Positions 9,196 to 17,393 of a DNA stretch of 44,661 bases are shown here, one piece after another. Numbering within the stretch: position 1 is the first letter of the stretch; the number at the start of each line of letters is the position of its first letter. The notes under the pieces were generated by a model. The model saw nothing but the letters and a program-made list of their open reading frames with translations, had not been told where the DNA came from and made no database searches. Source of the stretch: Candidatus Peribacteria bacterium (GTDB taxonomy: Bacteria > Patescibacteriota > Gracilibacteria > Peribacterales > Peribacteraceae). The position numbers and the translations under genes were made by a program. Where the stretch lies: assembly GCA_903854455.1 (NCBI GenBank), contig CAINWJ010000159.1:1-44661 (forward strand), in the 5' to 3' direction.

Positions 9196-10470
9196 CTTGA
9201 ACGGCGACTCATATACCGCCTTCGCACCAAGCTCTTCTTCGATCCTGAGGAGCTGGTTGTACTTGCAGACACGATCCGTGCGGCTGGTGGCGCCGGTCTT
9301 GATCTGACCGGTCCCGAGACCGACGACCAAATCCGCAATGGACGTATCCTCCGTCTCGCCTGAGCGATGAGACACCACAGCGGTCCATCCTGCTGCGCGC
9401 GCCATGTCCACGGCATCCACCGTCTCGGTCACGGTGCCGATCTGGTTTAGTTTGATAAGGATGGAGTTGGCTGACTTCTCTTTGATCCCGCGCTTGAGCC
9501 TCTCCACGTTCGTGACAAACAGGTCGTCACCAACGATCTGGATCTTCTTCCCAAGACGCTTCTGCAGGAGATTCCAGCCTTCCCAATCATCTTCCGCCAG
9601 TCCATCCTCGATGGACACGAGTGGGTACTTCTTCGTCCACTCTTCGTAGAAATCAACCAGACCTGCGCTCGGAAGCTTCTTCCCCTCACGACTCAAATTG
9701 TACGTTCCTCCATCGAAGAGTTCGCTGGCTGCACCGTCGATGGCGATGCCGACATCCTTCCCCGGCTTGTAGCCGGCAAGCTCAATGCCAGCGAGGATGA
9801 CTTCAATGACTTTGGAGTTGCTCTCAAGACTCGGGCCGTACGCACCCTCAAAACCGACGTTGATGTTGAAACCCTCCTTCTTCAGAACCTTCGCAATGGC
9901 CTGATAGATCTCTGCGCCCCAGCGCAATCCCTCCGTAAACGTCGGCGCACCGATGGGCATTACCATGAACTCCTGGAAGTCAGAGCTGTCATCCGCGTGC
10001 TTGCCTCCCTCCAGCACCAGCACCATTGGCACCGGCAATTTTAGAGACCGCTTGTCCGACGACAGATCGTGGAAGTACAGATATAGGGGTTGCTTGCGGC
10101 TTGCCGCAACGGCGTGCGAGAACGCGAGCGACACGCCCAGCGTCGCATTCGCACCGAGCTTGCTTTTGTTCGGGGTACCATCGAGTGCGACAAGAGCCAT
10201 ATCCAGCGATCGCTGGTCAAACTCCTTTCCTTTCACAGCTTTGAGAATCAATGTATTGACGTTGCTCACCGCCTTCAGCGTCCCCTTCCCGCCGAAGCGC
10301 ATCTTGTCGCTGTCACGAAGTTCCGTTGCCTCATACTTTCCAGTCGATGCCCCGGAAGGAACCGCTGCTCTGCCGAATGAACCGTCGGAGAGCGTGCAGT
10401 CGACCTCGACGGTCGGTGTACCGCGGGAATCGAGGATCTGGCGGGCATGGAGGGAGGAGATGGAGGTCAT
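9193..10470 (-). CDS. eno: Enolase
   Basis: Enolase converts 2-phosphoglycerate to phosphoenolpyruvate in glycolysis with Mg ions. The 425-residue length is typical. Diagnostic segments are visible: the N-terminal IxxRQILDSRGTPTVEV, the GGKHADDSSDFQEFMVMP loop, the metal site SIEDGLAEDDW, VGDDLFVTN, KLNQIGTVTET with the catalytic lysine, and SHRSGETEDTSIADL. The stop codon lies inside a heptamer repeat. The next gene upstream is separated by a heptamer palindrome, so eno probably has its own promoter. Confidence 0.98.
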   Translation of the reverse strand: MTSISSLHARQILDSRGTPTVEVDCTLSDGSFGRAAVPSGASTGKYEATELRDSDKMRFGGKGTLKAVSNVNTLILKAVKGKEFDQRSLDMALVALDGTPNKSKLGANATLGVSLAFSHAVAASRKQPLYLYFHDLSSDKRSLKLPVPMVLVLEGGKHADDSSDFQEFMVMPIGAPTFTEGLRWGAEIYQAIAKVLKKEGFNINVGFEGAYGPSLESNSKVIEVILAGIELAGYKPGKDVGIAIDGAASELFDGGTYNLSREGKKLPSAGLVDFYEEWTKKYPLVSIEDGLAEDDWEGWNLLQKRLGKKIQIVGDDLFVTNVERLKRGIKEKSANSILIKLNQIGTVTETVDAVDMARAAGWTAVVSHRSGETEDTSIADLVVGLGTGQIKTGATSRTDRVCKYNQLLRIEEELGAKAVYESPFK

Positions 10471-10478
10471 GAGGAATT

Positions 10479-10572
10479 GAGAATGTAAAATGTAGAATGT
10501 AGAATTATTGATTCACCGCAAGAGTAAGCGATGTACCGTCATTCTACATTTTACATTCTACATTTTACATTC
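10479..10572. repeat. Heptamer inverted repeat without cargo (GAATGTA words)
   Basis: The left arm (10479-10505) is built of GAATGTA/AAATGTA heptamers and the right arm (10540-10572) of their complement. The spacer is about 35 bp. The stretch from about 10474 matches the reverse complement of 15926-15957 in 29 of 30 positions, including the flanking AATTGAGAATGT. This looks like the empty form of the element at 15.5-15.96 kb that carries a four-helix-bundle gene. Confidence 0.7.
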
Positions 10573-10594
10573 GCTCTTGTCTTGCTATTTTTTT

Positions 10595-11413
10595 CTATGT
10601 CCGTCGGCGTGCACGATTATGCAGTACTGCTGCGTACAAACCCATCAAACCGACGGCAAGGAGAATGAAGTCCTCCGGTCCGGAACGCACCAGACGACGC
10701 GGGCGGCGCTGAAGAATCGCCGGAGCCAGGGAAGAAGCGGTGGACGATTGTGAAGAAGCGGAAGTAACCAAAGGCTTCAGGGGATCCGTACGATTCGAGT
10801 TAATCCGGGGACGCTCAGCCTGCCCATCAACTAATGAACGCATGGCAGTAAAAAAATTCCCGACAACGTGCCTTGCCCCGCTGGGAGGGAATAATGCCGC
10901 AGACAACTTCTGATGCAATCCCATGGCTTCCGTAGAGATGCTTCCGGCAATGAACACCGCTGCAACGATCGAAAGCAAACTGAGCCTGAGCGTGCGACGA
11001 CGGATCACGTGGAAAGCGAACAATCCGAGGAGGATAAGACCAAGAAGTGACAGGGGCAAAGACCAGAGAACGAAGAACCCGAGGAACAGGATATGGAAGG
11101 CACTTCCACGGGGATCGAAGATGGCGAGAACCAGCCAGAGGCAGAGCATGAAGAACGGATACCAGTGAAGCAGACGGAACTCGTAATCAGCACGGTTCTG
11201 ACGGAACTTCCTGTAGAGGCTAAGCGGATACAGAGCGGCAAGAACTGCCAGCAGCGACCAGTACTTCATGCTCTCCGGAAACGGTGGCAGGAGCGCGATG
11301 AGCGCACCAGTCAGACAGATAATTATGCCGAGGAGCAGCATGTACGCCGACTCTGTACGGTGTTTCAGGGGCACAGGAACGGTGATTTTCCTTGGATTGG
11401 AGGGGTATGTCAA
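10595..11413 (-). CDS. Membrane protein with C-terminal anchor-like tail
   Basis: I do not recognise this 272-residue protein. About five hydrophobic segments occupy residues 25-165. A Ser/Pro/Arg-rich linker (about 180-240) follows, and the last 28 residues form a hydrophobic segment with a basic end (NRARRR). The sequence VRSGPED before that segment recalls a degenerate sortase-type signal, but there is no LPxTG. It is the first of three small membrane-protein genes on this strand, each separated by a different repeat family. Its function is unknown. Confidence 0.6.
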   Translation of the reverse strand: MTYPSNPRKITVPVPLKHRTESAYMLLLGIIICLTGALIALLPPFPESMKYWSLLAVLAALYPLSLYRKFRQNRADYEFRLLHWYPFFMLCLWLVLAIFDPRGSAFHILFLGFFVLWSLPLSLLGLILLGLFAFHVIRRRTLRLSLLSIVAAVFIAGSISTEAMGLHQKLSAALFPPSGARHVVGNFFTAMRSLVDGQAERPRINSNRTDPLKPLVTSASSQSSTASSLAPAILQRRPRRLVRSGPEDFILLAVGLMGLYAAVLHNRARRRT

Positions 11414-11429
11414 TAGAAGTAGACATACG

Positions 11430-11510
11430 GACGAATAGGCGTATAGGCGTTAAGCGAATAGACGAGTGGGGGAAGACTCGCTTACACGCTTAACGCTTAC
11501 ACGCTTAACG
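11430..11510. repeat. Inverted repeat with CGCTTACA/CGCTTAA words
   Basis: The right arm (about 11476-11510) alternates CGCTTACA and CGCTTAA, a 15-bp double word. The left arm (about 11430-11466) holds the complementary AGGCGT and TTAAGCG words. It fills the gap between two membrane-protein genes. Confidence 0.6.
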
Positions 11511-11515
11511 ATCCA

Positions 11516-11920
11516 TCATTTTTTTCGCTTCGGCAAATACTTCTCCCGCTCATCCACCACACGCTGGCTCTGCAAAACGGTGTAGTGCCTCCGTCTGAAC
11601 GACAGGATCTGGATGAAGAGGTATAACCCGAGCAGCAATCCCCAGACGACCCAGAGAATGCGCATGGACATAAACTGGATCGTCGCCTCACGGCTGACAA
11701 CCAACACCGCACCGACGATGCCAAACCAGAACGCAGCCGAGGGCCAGGACTTGGAGAGAATTTTGGTCATCGGGTTGGATGTCCGTGAACGGAGATAGGC
11801 GATGACAAACGATCCGACGACGAAGAGGAGACAAATTCCGAGAATCAACCTGACGTGGGCATCCGCATAGTGCCATCCTCCGGGATTGGGCCAGAACCAG
11901 TAGACGATGAGAGATTTCAT
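11516..11920 (-). CDS. Small membrane protein, unknown function
   Basis: This 134-residue protein has three to four predicted membrane segments: about 20-45, 65-80 and 88-108. A basic, Arg/Lys-rich C-terminus ends in LPKRKK. I recognise no family. It is flanked by repeat arms and lies between two other small membrane-protein genes on the same strand. The neighbours suggest an envelope role, but this is weak. Confidence 0.55.
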   Translation of the reverse strand: MKSLIVYWFWPNPGGWHYADAHVRLILGICLLFVVGSFVIAYLRSRTSNPMTKILSKSWPSAAFWFGIVGAVLVVSREATIQFMSMRILWVVWGLLLGLYLFIQILSFRRRHYTVLQSQRVVDEREKYLPKRKK

Positions 11921-11949
11921 AGGAAGAGGAGAAGAAGATCGAATCGATT

Positions 11950-12042
11950 AGGTAAGGTATGTAAGATAAGTAAGGTACGTACAGCAGGGAAATTCTTCAG
12001 GCACCTACCTTACCTGCCTTACCTTCTTTACCTGCCTTACCG
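11950..12042. repeat. Nonamer inverted repeat (GGTAAGGTA words), right arm inside a gene
   Basis: The left arm (11950-11981) consists of GTAAGGTA-type nonamers and the right arm (about 12002-12042) of TACCTTACN nonamers. The right arm is translated as the C-terminus of the gene at 11997-12365, giving a period-3 Gly-Lys-x tail. This family is the commonest in the window (13.3, 17.4, 23.7 and 30.1 kb). Confidence 0.75.
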
Positions 12043-12365
12043 TTCTTCAATTCCTTTTTCGTCCCCTGCAATTTCGATAGTAAATCCGCCACCTGTCTCT
12101 CCAGTCCGCGCTGGGCAAGTGTGCGTGAGGGACGGATCAGAAGATAAATCAGAAAACCGATCACCGGAAGAACGGCAACGAGCAGAATGCACAGCGTCTG
12201 GTAGATGAAGGAATTGGTTCTGAGGATGATGTCCCGTGTCGCGAAGAGAACCAGGAAAATGATGATGCAGGCAGCCAGGATCATCGAGAGCTGCATGAAG
12301 AACACGGGCGAATCAGCGGAGAAAATCGTTGAAACGTCCGGGAAAATGGAGAGGAGCTGCGACAC
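11997..12365 (-). CDS. Small PLDc_N-like membrane protein with repeat-encoded tail
   Basis: The protein has 122 residues. A first hydrophobic helix (about 24-45) and a second with LLVAVLPVIGFLIYLL (about 60-77) resemble the two-helix PLDc_N domain found in small membrane proteins and phospholipase-D-type synthases. A short charged region follows. The last 14 residues are (Gly-Lys-x)n and are encoded by the arm of a nonamer repeat. The body appears real, but the tail is probably captured repeat sequence and not functional protein. It lies just downstream of lgt on the same strand. Confidence 0.6.
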   Translation of the reverse strand: MSQLLSIFPDVSTIFSADSPVFFMQLSMILAACIIIFLVLFATRDIILRTNSFIYQTLCILLVAVLPVIGFLIYLLIRPSRTLAQRGLERQVADLLSKLQGTKKELKNGKAGKEGKAGKVGA

Positions 12366-12384
12366 AGGAACAGGGGGAAATGAA

Positions 12385-13308
12385 CTACAGATGGGGATAT
12401 TTCCATCGATGGACTACAACGTATACGACCGCCGCGACCAAGGCAAGAACCGCCAGCACCTGGCTGAATCTGAGCTGATACTGCGGAAAATCGATCCACG
12501 AACGACTCAGAACGTATGCGATGGTGAGCACGCCAATGGCAGCTCCGTAGATCGCGTTGACACGAGGGGTCAGACGCTCTTCCAATACCGCAAGTCCTCC
12601 CAGGCTTGCGATCAAGCAGGCGAGGAAGAGGAAATCCGGCAGTTTGGCGAAGACCGGAATACCCATATCTCCGCGGAAGAATTCGAAGATGAACACGGCG
12701 ACCGATGCGGCGATAATTCCGACAAGAGTTTCAGCGCCGGCACGCTTGGAATGCCTGCGAATGACGAGCAGTGCAAATGTCAGGACGAGGTAGAACAGCG
12801 CGTAGTAGATCTGTACCGGATGGATGGGCACGGTGTACCGGACATCGTAGGTATTGAGCGTCACACCCCAGAATACATTGGTCGGCTTGCCGTATGCCTG
12901 AGCGGACAGGAACATCCCGAACCAGTCGAACAGAAGACCGAAGGTCGTCGCCGGGAGCAGGACATCCATCCACTGCAAGAACGTCGTGCGCTGATTGCGC
13001 GTCGTGAAGAAGATGACGACACCGATCCCCAGTGCCGCACCGATGAAACTGAACCCACCGTCACGAATATCGACGATGCGGAGAGGATGCGAAACATAGA
13101 GCGGATAGTTGGCGACCACCGCCAGCAGACGCCCTCCGATCAAGAATGCCAACGCATGAACCCAGGCAAAATCCTGCAGACTCTGGAGACTCAAGCCGGC
13201 TGACTTGGACAACCGGAAGAAGAACTCCGCCGACATCAGAAGCGCGATCATCAGGAACACCACGCGCATCCAGATGATCATGGGGCCGATCTCAAAAGCC
13301 TCAAACAT
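12385..13308 (-). CDS. lgt: Prolipoprotein diacylglyceryl transferase
   Basis: Lgt transfers diacylglyceryl from phosphatidylglycerol to the lipobox cysteine of prolipoproteins in the cytoplasmic membrane. The protein is 307 residues with about seven membrane segments. Family features are visible: the GGRLL segment near 58, the GGFSFIGAALG stretch near 85 (equivalent to the GGLSFHG region), and the LFDWFGMFLSAQAYGKPTN region followed by VPIHPVQIYYA. A substrate lies in the window, the Sel1-repeat protein at 38.3 kb with lipobox LTGC. lgt is preceded by a nonamer palindrome and followed by the PLDc_N-like gene after 19 bp. Confidence 0.93.
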   Translation of the reverse strand: MFEAFEIGPMIIWMRVVFLMIALLMSAEFFFRLSKSAGLSLQSLQDFAWVHALAFLIGGRLLAVVANYPLYVSHPLRIVDIRDGGFSFIGAALGIGVVIFFTTRNQRTTFLQWMDVLLPATTFGLLFDWFGMFLSAQAYGKPTNVFWGVTLNTYDVRYTVPIHPVQIYYALFYLVLTFALLVIRRHSKRAGAETLVGIIAASVAVFIFEFFRGDMGIPVFAKLPDFLFLACLIASLGGLAVLEERLTPRVNAIYGAAIGVLTIAYVLSRSWIDFPQYQLRFSQVLAVLALVAAVVYVVVHRWKYPHL

Positions 13309-13334
13309 TGATGAGAGAATAGCATGTGAATGGC

Positions 13335-13423
13335 AGGTAAGGTAGGTAAGGAAAGTAAGGTACGTAAAGCACGTGTTTTCACCTACCTTACATACCTTAC
13401 GTGCAATACCTACCTTACTTTCC
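13335..13423. repeat. Nonamer inverted repeat (GGTAAGGTA words)
   Basis: Left arm 13335-13370, right arm 13380-13423, with a spacer of about 10 bp. The words are the same as at 11.95 kb. It occupies the 139-bp gap between the small gene at 13.4 kb and lgt. Confidence 0.75.
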
Positions 13424-13447
13424 GATTCCGGCTTCCAAATTTGCTAT

Positions 13448-13693
13448 TCAGGAAGGATTGGAAACTTCCCGGCCACGATTCAACGCTTGAAATAATTTTT
13501 TCAATGCGTCTGCACCACCACCAGCTAACGTTCGCTCTATAGGTGTCATTTCCCGATGTTCTGCAGAACCTGAACCAGTCGCATAATCATGACTTTCAAC
13601 TATCACCACACCGTCACCTAAGTCATGCATTACTGGTCCAACCTTGGCAAAAGGCAAACCACTAACATTCGAAGAAACAGAACCATTACTCAT
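13448..13693 (-). CDS. Small protein translationally coupled to thrS
   Basis: The ATG of this 81-residue reading frame overlaps the thrS stop codon in an ATGA (13690-13693), the usual sign of coupled translation. The protein is Gly/Ser-rich at the N-terminus and has an amphipathic helix near the C-terminus (about 60-75). I recognise no family and see no signal peptide. It could be real or a fortuitous frame; the overlap and normal composition favour a real gene moderately. Confidence 0.45.
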   Translation of the reverse strand: MSNGSVSSNVSGLPFAKVGPVMHDLGDGVVIVESHDYATGSGSAEHREMTPIERTLAGGGADALKKLFQALNRGREVSNPS

Positions 13694-15498
13694 ACACCGA
13701 TAGTACTATGCAACAATCGCTTGTCAATATCTGTGATCACACTATCGATGAATGCATCCCGTGCTACCCCCACCTGCTTCTTCGTCTTCACATTGCGTAC
13801 GGTCACCGTCTTCTCCGCAATTTCACGATCACCGAGCACAACCAAGTAAGGAACCTTCATCATCTCACCGTCGCGGATGCGCTTGCCGAGGGAATCAGAT
13901 GACGGAAGAACCTCGACTCTCACTCCCCTCTTCTTGAGATCTGCTGCAAGCGTGGCAGCGGCTTCCTCATGCGGTGCGGCGACCGGAAGAATATTCACCT
14001 GGACAGGGGCAAGCCACAGCGGGAAGAGCCCTGCAAAGTGCTCGATCAGGAATCCAACGAGACGCTCGTGCGTGGAGAGAGGTGCGCGGTGAATGCACAG
14101 CGGCACCTTCTCAACACCATCCTTATCAATGTACTTGAGTCCGACCTTGCCCGGCACATCGAAGTCGACCTGATTGGTGGCCAGAGTAAATTCCCGTCCG
14201 ATGGCACTCCAGATCTGCACGTCGATTTTGGGACCGTAAAACGCCGCCTCGTCCGGCACCTCCACGTAATTGACGTTCTTCTTCTGCATTGCCTTGCGCA
14301 CCATCTCCTCGGTCTTGACCCACAATTTGGGTTCGTTCACGTACTTCTTCCCCAGTTCCTTGGGATCGTGGAGCGAAAGACGCATGACGTACTTGCCAAT
14401 ATCGAAGATCCGGAAATACTCAATGTACAGATCGATGACCGCGTTGAACTCCTGCTCGAACTGCTCCTCGGTCAAATAGATGTGCGCATCGTTCATGCAG
14501 AGCGAGCGAACCCGCATCAGACCGAAGAGCGCACCGGAATCCTCGTAACGATAACAATGGCCATACTCCGCCAGACGCATGGGGAGATCACGATAACTTC
14601 TGGCACTGCTCGCGAAGATCTGGTGGTGGTGCGGACAGTTCATGGGCTTCAGGTAATACTCCTCCTCTCCATCCAGCTTCATGGGCGGGAACATCGATGT
14701 TTTATAATGTGCCAAATGCCCTGTCTGAGCGTAGAGCTTGCCCTTGGCGATATGCGGTGTGCGGACTCTCAAATACCCACCCTTCTCCTCCATCTCTTTT
14801 CCAAGTGCCTCGATCTGGTCAACGATGATCGTCCCACGCGGCGTCCAGAGCGGCAGACCCGGACCCACCATGTCGGAGAATGCGAAGAGATCCAATTCCT
14901 TGCCGAGCTTCCGGTGATCGCGCTTCTTCGCTTCTTCCACCATTTTCAAGTGCGCATCCAATTCCGCCTTCGACGCAAAGGCTGCGACATAGATTCTGGT
15001 GAGCTGCTCACGTTTCTCATCTCCGCGCCAGTACGCACCGGCGAGAGTGGTCACCTTGAAACAATCAGCCGGAATGTCTTTCGTCGTCTCGACGTGCCCG
15101 CCCCGGCAGAGATCGACGAATGTGTTGTCACCCTTGGGGCCAATGTTCGTGTAATGCGTCACCGTCTTCACCTTCTCGTTCTTCTCCAGATCTTCGATCA
15201 GCTCGACCTTGAACTTCTGCTTCAGTTTGCGCCAGAACTTCTTCGCATCGGCGACCTTGAGCTCGTCGCACCGGAACGTCTGACCCTGGTAGATGATCTT
15301 CTTCATCTCCTTCTCGATCTTCGGCAGATCGCTGTCGGTAATAGGCTCAGCGAAGAGGAAGTCGTAGTAGCAACCGGTATCGATCGGCGGTCCGATGGTC
15401 ACGAGCGTGCCAGGCCAGAGATTGGTCACAGCCTGTGCGAGAACGTGCGCCAGGGAATGGCGGAGATGGTGAAGAGAATCTTCAGAGGTGGTGGGCAT
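13690..15498 (-). CDS. thrS: Threonyl-tRNA synthetase lacking the TGS domain
   Basis: ThrRS charges tRNA-Thr. The protein has 602 residues. It starts directly at the editing (SAD) domain, whose HSLAH (14-18) and CRGGH motifs are present, so the N-terminal TGS domain of about 60 residues is absent. The class II core shows KPMNCPHHH and RYEDSGALFGLMRVRSLCMNDAHIY (motif 2). The C-terminal part shows the anticodon-binding domain with VLGDREI. The start MPTTSEDSLHHLRHSLAH is supported by the immediate editing motif, and no in-frame TGS-like sequence lies upstream, where a repeat arm begins. Confidence 0.96.
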   Translation of the reverse strand: MPTTSEDSLHHLRHSLAHVLAQAVTNLWPGTLVTIGPPIDTGCYYDFLFAEPITDSDLPKIEKEMKKIIYQGQTFRCDELKVADAKKFWRKLKQKFKVELIEDLEKNEKVKTVTHYTNIGPKGDNTFVDLCRGGHVETTKDIPADCFKVTTLAGAYWRGDEKREQLTRIYVAAFASKAELDAHLKMVEEAKKRDHRKLGKELDLFAFSDMVGPGLPLWTPRGTIIVDQIEALGKEMEEKGGYLRVRTPHIAKGKLYAQTGHLAHYKTSMFPPMKLDGEEEYYLKPMNCPHHHQIFASSARSYRDLPMRLAEYGHCYRYEDSGALFGLMRVRSLCMNDAHIYLTEEQFEQEFNAVIDLYIEYFRIFDIGKYVMRLSLHDPKELGKKYVNEPKLWVKTEEMVRKAMQKKNVNYVEVPDEAAFYGPKIDVQIWSAIGREFTLATNQVDFDVPGKVGLKYIDKDGVEKVPLCIHRAPLSTHERLVGFLIEHFAGLFPLWLAPVQVNILPVAAPHEEAAATLAADLKKRGVRVEVLPSSDSLGKRIRDGEMMKVPYLVVLGDREIAEKTVTVRNVKTKKQVGVARDAFIDSVITDIDKRLLHSTIGV

Positions 15499-15515
15499 GG
15501 TGAGAGAGTACAGGG

Positions 15516-15957
15516 GAGAATGTAGAATGTAGAATGTAAAATGTAGAATGATGGAATTAATTCTTCTTACTGGACTTGATGATCGCTGTCAGCAACCGGA
15601 TCAATTCATCGACATCCTTGAGTAATGAAGCGGCTTCTTTGAGCGTAAAATAACCTCCGTCGCGCAACAGGGAAATCCAGTAATCTGATTCGTGAGCCTC
15701 ATTCAACGCGATATTCAACTTCGAGATAAATTCCTTCTTGCTTTGCGCGTTCACTCCTTCACGAATATTGGCCCCAATGCCAGTCCCTGAACGCAAGAGC
15801 TGATTACTCAAAACAAATTCGTGTTTTATCTTCGTCAAATATTGATACGCCTTCACAATGCGGTGTGCAAAAGCGTAACTCTTGACCACAACAATATTTT
15901 CTTTGGCTGGTTTTTCCATAACGTTCATTCTACATTCTATATTTTACATTCTCAATT
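15516..15957 (-). mobile_element. Putative mobile cassette: heptamer inverted repeats around a four-helix-bundle gene
   Basis: Arms 15516-15550 and 15926-15953 are inverted copies of a GAATGTA heptamer run, both ending outward in GAGAATGT. They enclose a single gene of 123 codons. The same arms without a gene occur at 10479-10572. The right arm contains the upstream start codon of the gene. That the unit is mobile is inference; no target-site duplication is evident. Confidence 0.45.
15557..15928 (-). CDS. Four-helix-bundle protein (23S rRNA intervening-sequence protein family)
   Basis: The 123-residue protein matches the four-helix-bundle family first known from 23S rRNA intervening sequences and related to the Avd accessory protein of diversity-generating retroelements. 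Visible hallmarks are the segment LLRSGTGIGANIREG and SKKEFISKLNIALNEAHESDYW. Members typically form pentameric barrels that bind nucleic acid, and their cellular role is unclear. The ATG at 15928 is inside the repeat arm. A second ATG at 15919 (MEKPAKEN) may be the natural start. No reverse transcriptase or rRNA gene is nearby, so neither a retroelement nor an rRNA insertion explains it here. Inverted repeats flank the gene. Confidence 0.9.
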   Translation of the reverse strand: MNVMEKPAKENIVVVKSYAFAHRIVKAYQYLTKIKHEFVLSNQLLRSGTGIGANIREGVNAQSKKEFISKLNIALNEAHESDYWISLLRDGGYFTLKEAASLLKDVDELIRLLTAIIKSSKKN

Positions 15958-15960
15958 TCG

Positions 15961-17388
15961 TCAGGCGCTAATTCCCACCTCCTTCTCGATCGTCCTTACC
16001 TCACGCAGCAACTGACCGTCCTCCTTCATCTTGGTCTCAATCTTCTCCACCGCATTCATGACCGTCGTGTGATCCCGATTGGAGAAAGTGGCACCCAGGC
16101 GGACATAGCTCATGCGAACGTGCTTCTTGCCGATGTACATGGCGATCTGGCGTGGAATCAGGATTTCCCGGACGCGCGATTCGCCGAGCATATCCGGAAC
16201 GGAAACGGAGAAATACTTGCTCACCGTCTCCAGTACATCCTGGAACGCGATGGCTTTCTCCGGCTCCTTCTCGAAACCGACATCCTCCTGCTTCCCATCC
16301 ATGGAATCGCAGAGCTTGTTCATGATCTCGGTCATGGATGAGACGGTCGGTACACACTGCTCCAGCTCATACTGGGCAACCGCCTGCATGAGAATTCCCT
16401 CCAGCTGGCGGATGCTCTTCGTGGCGTGCTCGGCAACGTAGCGAAGCACCTTCTCATCCAAGAGCAAACCGTACTCCTGCGCCTTTTCCGCAAGAATGGC
16501 ATAGCGAGTTTCATAATCAGGCATGGTGACATCCGCAACCATCCCACGCTCGAAGCGTGACACCAGACGATCCTGCATGATGGTCAACTCTTTCGGCGGA
16601 CGGTCGGAACTGATGATGATCTGCTTCCGTTCCTCAGTCAGCGTATTGAACGTATGGAACAATTCTTCCTGTGTTCGCTCTTTGTTCGCCAAGAACTGGA
16701 TGTCATCGATGATCAGCACATCAACTTCACGGTAGCGGCGACGGAACTGCTCCATCTTGCTGTGCTGGATGGCCTCAATGACCTGATTCGTGAAGTCCTC
16801 AGATGTTGTGTAGAGCACCACGGCATGCGGCATCGTGCGCAGGATGGCATTACCGGTTGCCTGCAGAAGGTGCGTCTTGCCGAGACCGACGCCACCGTAG
16901 ATGAAGAGTGGATTGTACTTGCCGCCGGGATCGCCTGCGACGGCTGAGCACGCTGCATGAGCCAACCGATTGACCGGACCCACGACGTAGTTCTCAAGCG
17001 AGTAGCGGGGATTTAAGAGCTTGCTCGTGAGACCTTCTGCGATCCGAACCTCAGCTCTTCCCGGCAACTTCCGGCGCTTCTTGTCGGGGAAATGTTCGAG
17101 GAGACGGAGTGTGCGGGTCGTATCGTCCTTGAGTCCCCCATCGACCTGATACACCACCTGATCGATCGTCGGATCGACCTCCTTGAGCGCGGCAATTGTC
17201 ATCGTCCGGTAGTGCTCCAGATGCCAGTTTAGGAACATCGGGAGCGGCAATCCAATCACCACGTTATTGCCCTCACGACCCAGAATCGTCGTGTCCTTAA
17301 ACCACGTGATGAACTGCCCGCGAGCCATCTGCGGCTCGATGAGAGTCAGTACTTTCAGCCAGAGATCGAGGTCGGGGGCGGGGGTCAC
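15961..17388 (-). CDS. dnaA: Chromosomal replication initiator DnaA
   Basis: DnaA binds DnaA boxes at oriC and opens the duplex. This 475-residue protein begins with domain I (1-80). The AAA+ core has Walker A GGVGLGKT (165-172) and Walker B VLIIDDIQF (224-232). The DNA-binding domain carries the signature DHTTVMNAVEKI (from 439). The start codon is GTG at 17388. No dnaN or recF follows, unlike the classical order. Upstream lie a nonamer repeat and rseP, and two inverted DnaA boxes lie beyond rseP at 18.7 kb. Confidence 0.97.
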   Translation of the reverse strand: MTPAPDLDLWLKVLTLIEPQMARGQFITWFKDTTILGREGNNVVIGLPLPMFLNWHLEHYRTMTIAALKEVDPTIDQVVYQVDGGLKDDTTRTLRLLEHFPDKKRRKLPGRAEVRIAEGLTSKLLNPRYSLENYVVGPVNRLAHAACSAVAGDPGGKYNPLFIYGGVGLGKTHLLQATGNAILRTMPHAVVLYTTSEDFTNQVIEAIQHSKMEQFRRRYREVDVLIIDDIQFLANKERTQEELFHTFNTLTEERKQIIISSDRPPKELTIMQDRLVSRFERGMVADVTMPDYETRYAILAEKAQEYGLLLDEKVLRYVAEHATKSIRQLEGILMQAVAQYELEQCVPTVSSMTEIMNKLCDSMDGKQEDVGFEKEPEKAIAFQDVLETVSKYFSVSVPDMLGESRVREILIPRQIAMYIGKKHVRMSYVRLGATFSNRDHTTVMNAVEKIETKMKEDGQLLREVRTIEKEVGISA

Positions 17389-17393
17389 GAGAC

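Noticed and set aside
10573..10594. T-rich stretch as a terminator
   Set aside because: The T7 run faces the plus strand, where no gene ends; it does not follow the hairpin directly.
12205..13203. A 332-codon open frame opposite lgt
   Set aside because: It mirrors the membrane segments of lgt and yields a charged low-complexity product.
13969..15525. A 518-codon open frame opposite thrS
   Set aside because: It is an antisense shadow of a conserved gene; its product has no recognisable motif and low-complexity basic/acidic runs.
15557..15928. Diversity-generating retroelement via an Avd-like protein
   Set aside because: There is no reverse transcriptase, template repeat or variable repeat in the window.
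15557..15928. Intervening sequence of a 23S rRNA gene
   Set aside because: No rRNA sequence lies on either side; the neighbours are thrS and dnaA.
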